Below, in pieces: positions 61,920-64,000 of a DNA stretch of 64,000 bases. The position numbers and the translations under genes are program-made. Within the stretch, counting starts at the first letter, position 1. Each line of letters starts with the position of its first letter. The notes under the pieces are model-generated. The model was given only the letters and a program-made list of their open reading frames with translations. It had not been told where the DNA came from and did not search any database. The stretch is from Ctena decussata (Eukaryota > Mollusca > Bivalvia > Lucinida > Lucinidae), in contig OZ022500.1 in assembly GCA_963989385.1 (NCBI GenBank), positions 76,504,289-76,568,288 of the forward strand. The letters run 5' to 3'.

Positions 61920-62870
61920 ACTTTATTGGATCAATCGCCAAAGATGGACTGCCAGGTAAAACATCAGAATGATCAATTGTAGCGTTCGTACCACCCAGTG
62001 ACCATATTTATATAGGTCACTGTACCACCGCGGCGTCATTTTGTCCTTATCGACAATATTTACGTGGAGTTCAGCGGGCAAGGTTTTAAATAGACAGTTG
62101 GCATTCCACTGGGCACTAACTGCGCCCCCTTACTTGCCGATTTATTCCTTTACGGGTATGAGACGGAGTTCATACAGGGGCTCTGAAAAGCAGGTAAAAC
62201 GCCTTGCACAGCAATTCAACTTCACATACAGGTATATAGATGATGGTCTATCTCTGAATAATTAAAAGATTTCGGAGTTTATCTATATCATGTATCCATG
62301 TGAACTTAAGTTGAGGATACTACAGAGTCCATTTCATCTGCCTCGTACCTCTAGATTGTTATCTCTATATTGACAATGGACAGCGTGTTACTAGGTTCTA
62401 TGAAAAGAGGTACGACTTCAATTTTCCCATAGTGAACTTTTCATTACTGAGTAGCAATATTCCTTCGGCACCTGCATACGGAGTTTATGTCTCTCAGTTA
62501 GTCCGCTATGCTAGAGCCTGTTTCAACGATCAAGACTTTAATGATAGCGAAACTTGTGATAACCCTTAAAAAGTTCTATGGGAGACACCATGACCTTGTT
62601 GATTCCCTACAATGTGGCCGTTTCTAAACTTATTTCTGATCTGATGGCCACGGCTGAAACATAGTATAGCGTTCAGTTACCGGACGTTCATTTTTACTTA
62701 ATTTTTATCAGACATATAGACATGGCGGGTGTATTTAAGAGGCGGGTGATGCTTACTACTCGAGCACCTGATCACATTTCCTGTTTGGGGGTCTATGTCT
62801 GTGTACTTAATATTTCGGATTTGTCGATGTTAATACGAGTTATATAAGATTGGACTTATGAATCAGTACT
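61920..62870 (+). pseudogene. Reverse transcriptase relic (possibly Penelope-like)
   Basis: Broken by frameshifts and stops. Recognisable pieces in order: GIPLGTNCAPLLADLFL and YGYETEFIQGL (about 62105-62184), AQQFNFTYRYIDDGLSLNN carrying the YIDD catalytic box (about 62206-62262), then YDFNFPIVNF and NIPSAPAYGVYVSQLVRYAR (about 62409-62516), and KFYGRHHDLVDSL (about 62570-62610). These are palm and post-palm blocks of a reverse transcriptase class common in invertebrates. I think Penelope-like or a related non-LTR group, but am not sure. No GIY-YIG or endonuclease domain was seen. Dead copy. Confidence 0.72.
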
Positions 62871-63453
62871 TTGACCGCTCTATTTCAAGACCATTGAGGG
62901 TAAAGGACATTTTCGATCATGTGCAAAAGCAAAAATCATTATGATCCCTAAAGGATACCCCTTTAAACCATTTGAATATACTAAGAGTGTGAGAATTAAA
63001 AAGTTTGAAAGGGGGAGGGGGTATCAATAAGGTAGGATTTCTGCATCCTACCAAAGTTTTCTTTTTTTAACTGATGGTATACTCCAATGTGTCTAGTTTA
63101 TTGGACCATATGTGACTTTGGTCGAAAAGCCCTACTTACTGAGCTATGGGTTCACAGAAGTGGGTGGGGTAATCCAACATGGTTTTAGCCGGTCTTGTAA
63201 GAACATTCTCATTTGGTAGAAGAGTATAGCAGATAGACAGAATTTGATAAAATGATTAACAAAACATCTAAACTATATTTCCATATCATTTTATTTGGTT
63301 TAATTTGAACATGTGTTTTCAAAAAAGACTTCCTTTGACATTCAGCATTTTTTGATATTTTTGACCTCAATTTTCAATATTTATTGGCCTTATTGTTAAA
63401 TAAACAGACATGTTGTCATCAAACTAATGTCAAGGAAGCACCCTGACCAGGAC
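62871..63453. other. Non-coding, nothing recognised
   Basis: Possibly the 3' flank of the relic; no ends visible. Confidence 0.35.
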
Positions 63454-64000
63454 ATTCGGGTGATGTGACCAGAATTTCACAATGACCTAGTTTTCATGGT
63501 TGACTGAACACATAAACTTGCTTGGAAGATGTTTTCATTTAATTTTGACCTAGAATTACGAACCTTTGGCCAAATTACTATTTTAACTGCTATATTATGC
63601 CCTACACCCCCGCCGCTAAAGCTGAGAGAATACATATTGGCTTCAGATCGGATCTCCTTGGCATCTGCATCTGTGTCTGTGTCACATACTTTGACCTTGG
63701 AAACAAGGTCAAGGTCAGATTTTGATGACCTTGACCTTGTTTCCAAGGTCACTGAAGGACTTTATATGTGACACATACACAAATGCAGATGCCAACGAGA
63801 TCCGCACTGAAGCCAATATGTATTCCATTACCTTTAGTGGCGGGGGCGTGGGGCATAATATAGCTGTTAAAATAGTAATTTGACCAAAGGTTCGTAATTC
63901 TAGGTCAAAATAGAAAGAAAACCATCTTCCAAGCAAGTTTATGTGTTCAGTCGACCATGAAAACTATGCCATTGTGAAATTCTGGTCACATCATCCGAAT
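63454..64000. mobile_element. Large palindrome (~260-bp arms) reaching the window end
   Basis: 'attcgggtgatgtgaccaga', 'tttcacaatg', 'acataaacttgcttggaaga', 'cgaacctttggccaaattac', 'ccgccgctaa', 'gatctccttggcatctgcat' are mirrored by 'atgcagatgccaacgagatc', 'tagtggcgggggcgtggggc', 'aatttgaccaaaggttcgta', 'tcttccaagcaagtttatgt', 'cattgtgaaattctggtcac', 'atcatccgaat'. The centre, at about 63727, is itself a perfect short palindrome of AAGGTCAAGGTCA sites. The mirrored open frames (63477-63752 minus and 63715-63936 minus) are consequences of the symmetry. Confidence 0.85.

Overview
The window reads as AT-rich, intron-containing, repeat-dominated eukaryotic DNA. The families present (many fold-back MITEs, pearl-like tandem arrays, TA-flanked mariner-type elements, LINE relics, arrays of AGGTCA half-sites) fit a marine bivalve genome. 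The 236-bp family beginning GAGCCGCGACACGAGAAAAC resembles elements I remember from clam genomes; that taxonomic placement is recollection and was not checked. No housekeeping gene, ribosomal gene, functional tRNA or bacterial-type operon is visible.

The only two convincing host genes are a pair of paralogues on the minus strand, 32 kb apart (7170-7451 and 39150-39431). Each encodes exactly 93 residues: a 27-residue signal peptide ending in Ala, then a 66-residue, very basic mature peptide with seven cysteines in identical spacing (C-X8-C-X14-C-X7-C-X6-C-X11-C-X-C). Each has a splice acceptor 14-15 bases upstream of the ATG, implying a 5'-UTR intron and a leader exon I cannot place. I do not recognise the family. 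It is the best candidate here for something undescribed, most simply a secreted host-defence-type peptide.

Layout. 1-800: LINE ORF2 tail relic. 3.1-4.1 kb: pearl-like tandem array. 4.3-7.1 kb: MITEs and a dispersed repeat (R). 7.2-7.5 kb: peptide gene 1. 8.2-9.1 kb: fold-back and a TTAA-flanked MITE. 12.8-17.9 kb: two inverted copies of repeat Q, one split by a mariner-type element, enclosing a 700-bp palindrome and an intact LINE ORF1. 19.1-20.9 kb: tandem array that reverses orientation. 21.9-25 kb: 162-bp and 460-bp tandem arrays. 25.4-27.6 kb: repeat W and a dead LINE reverse transcriptase. 28.3-33.5 kb: dense fold-back MITEs. 34.2-37.0 kb: TTCAGA minisatellite interrupted by a TA-flanked element that itself contains a LINE 3' end. 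38.0-39.0 kb: a third TA-flanked element type. 39.15-39.45 kb: peptide gene 2. 40-50 kb: G-rich tract, composite repeats, CRE-rich palindromes and inverted pairs. 50-59 kb: MITEs and palindromes. 59.2-61.4 kb: AGGTCA-rich tandem repeats. 61.6-62.9 kb: dead reverse transcriptase relic. 63.45-64.0 kb: large palindrome running to the window edge.

The 236-bp MITE family is the most regular structure: ten full-length copies of 236-237 bp plus one internally deleted and several partial ones. Eight full copies carry a perfect 4-bp A/T-only direct target duplication, which excludes a simple TA-targeting mariner origin. Much of the rest is nested insertion, and several uninterrupted relatives in the window serve as natural empty sites that prove the insertions.
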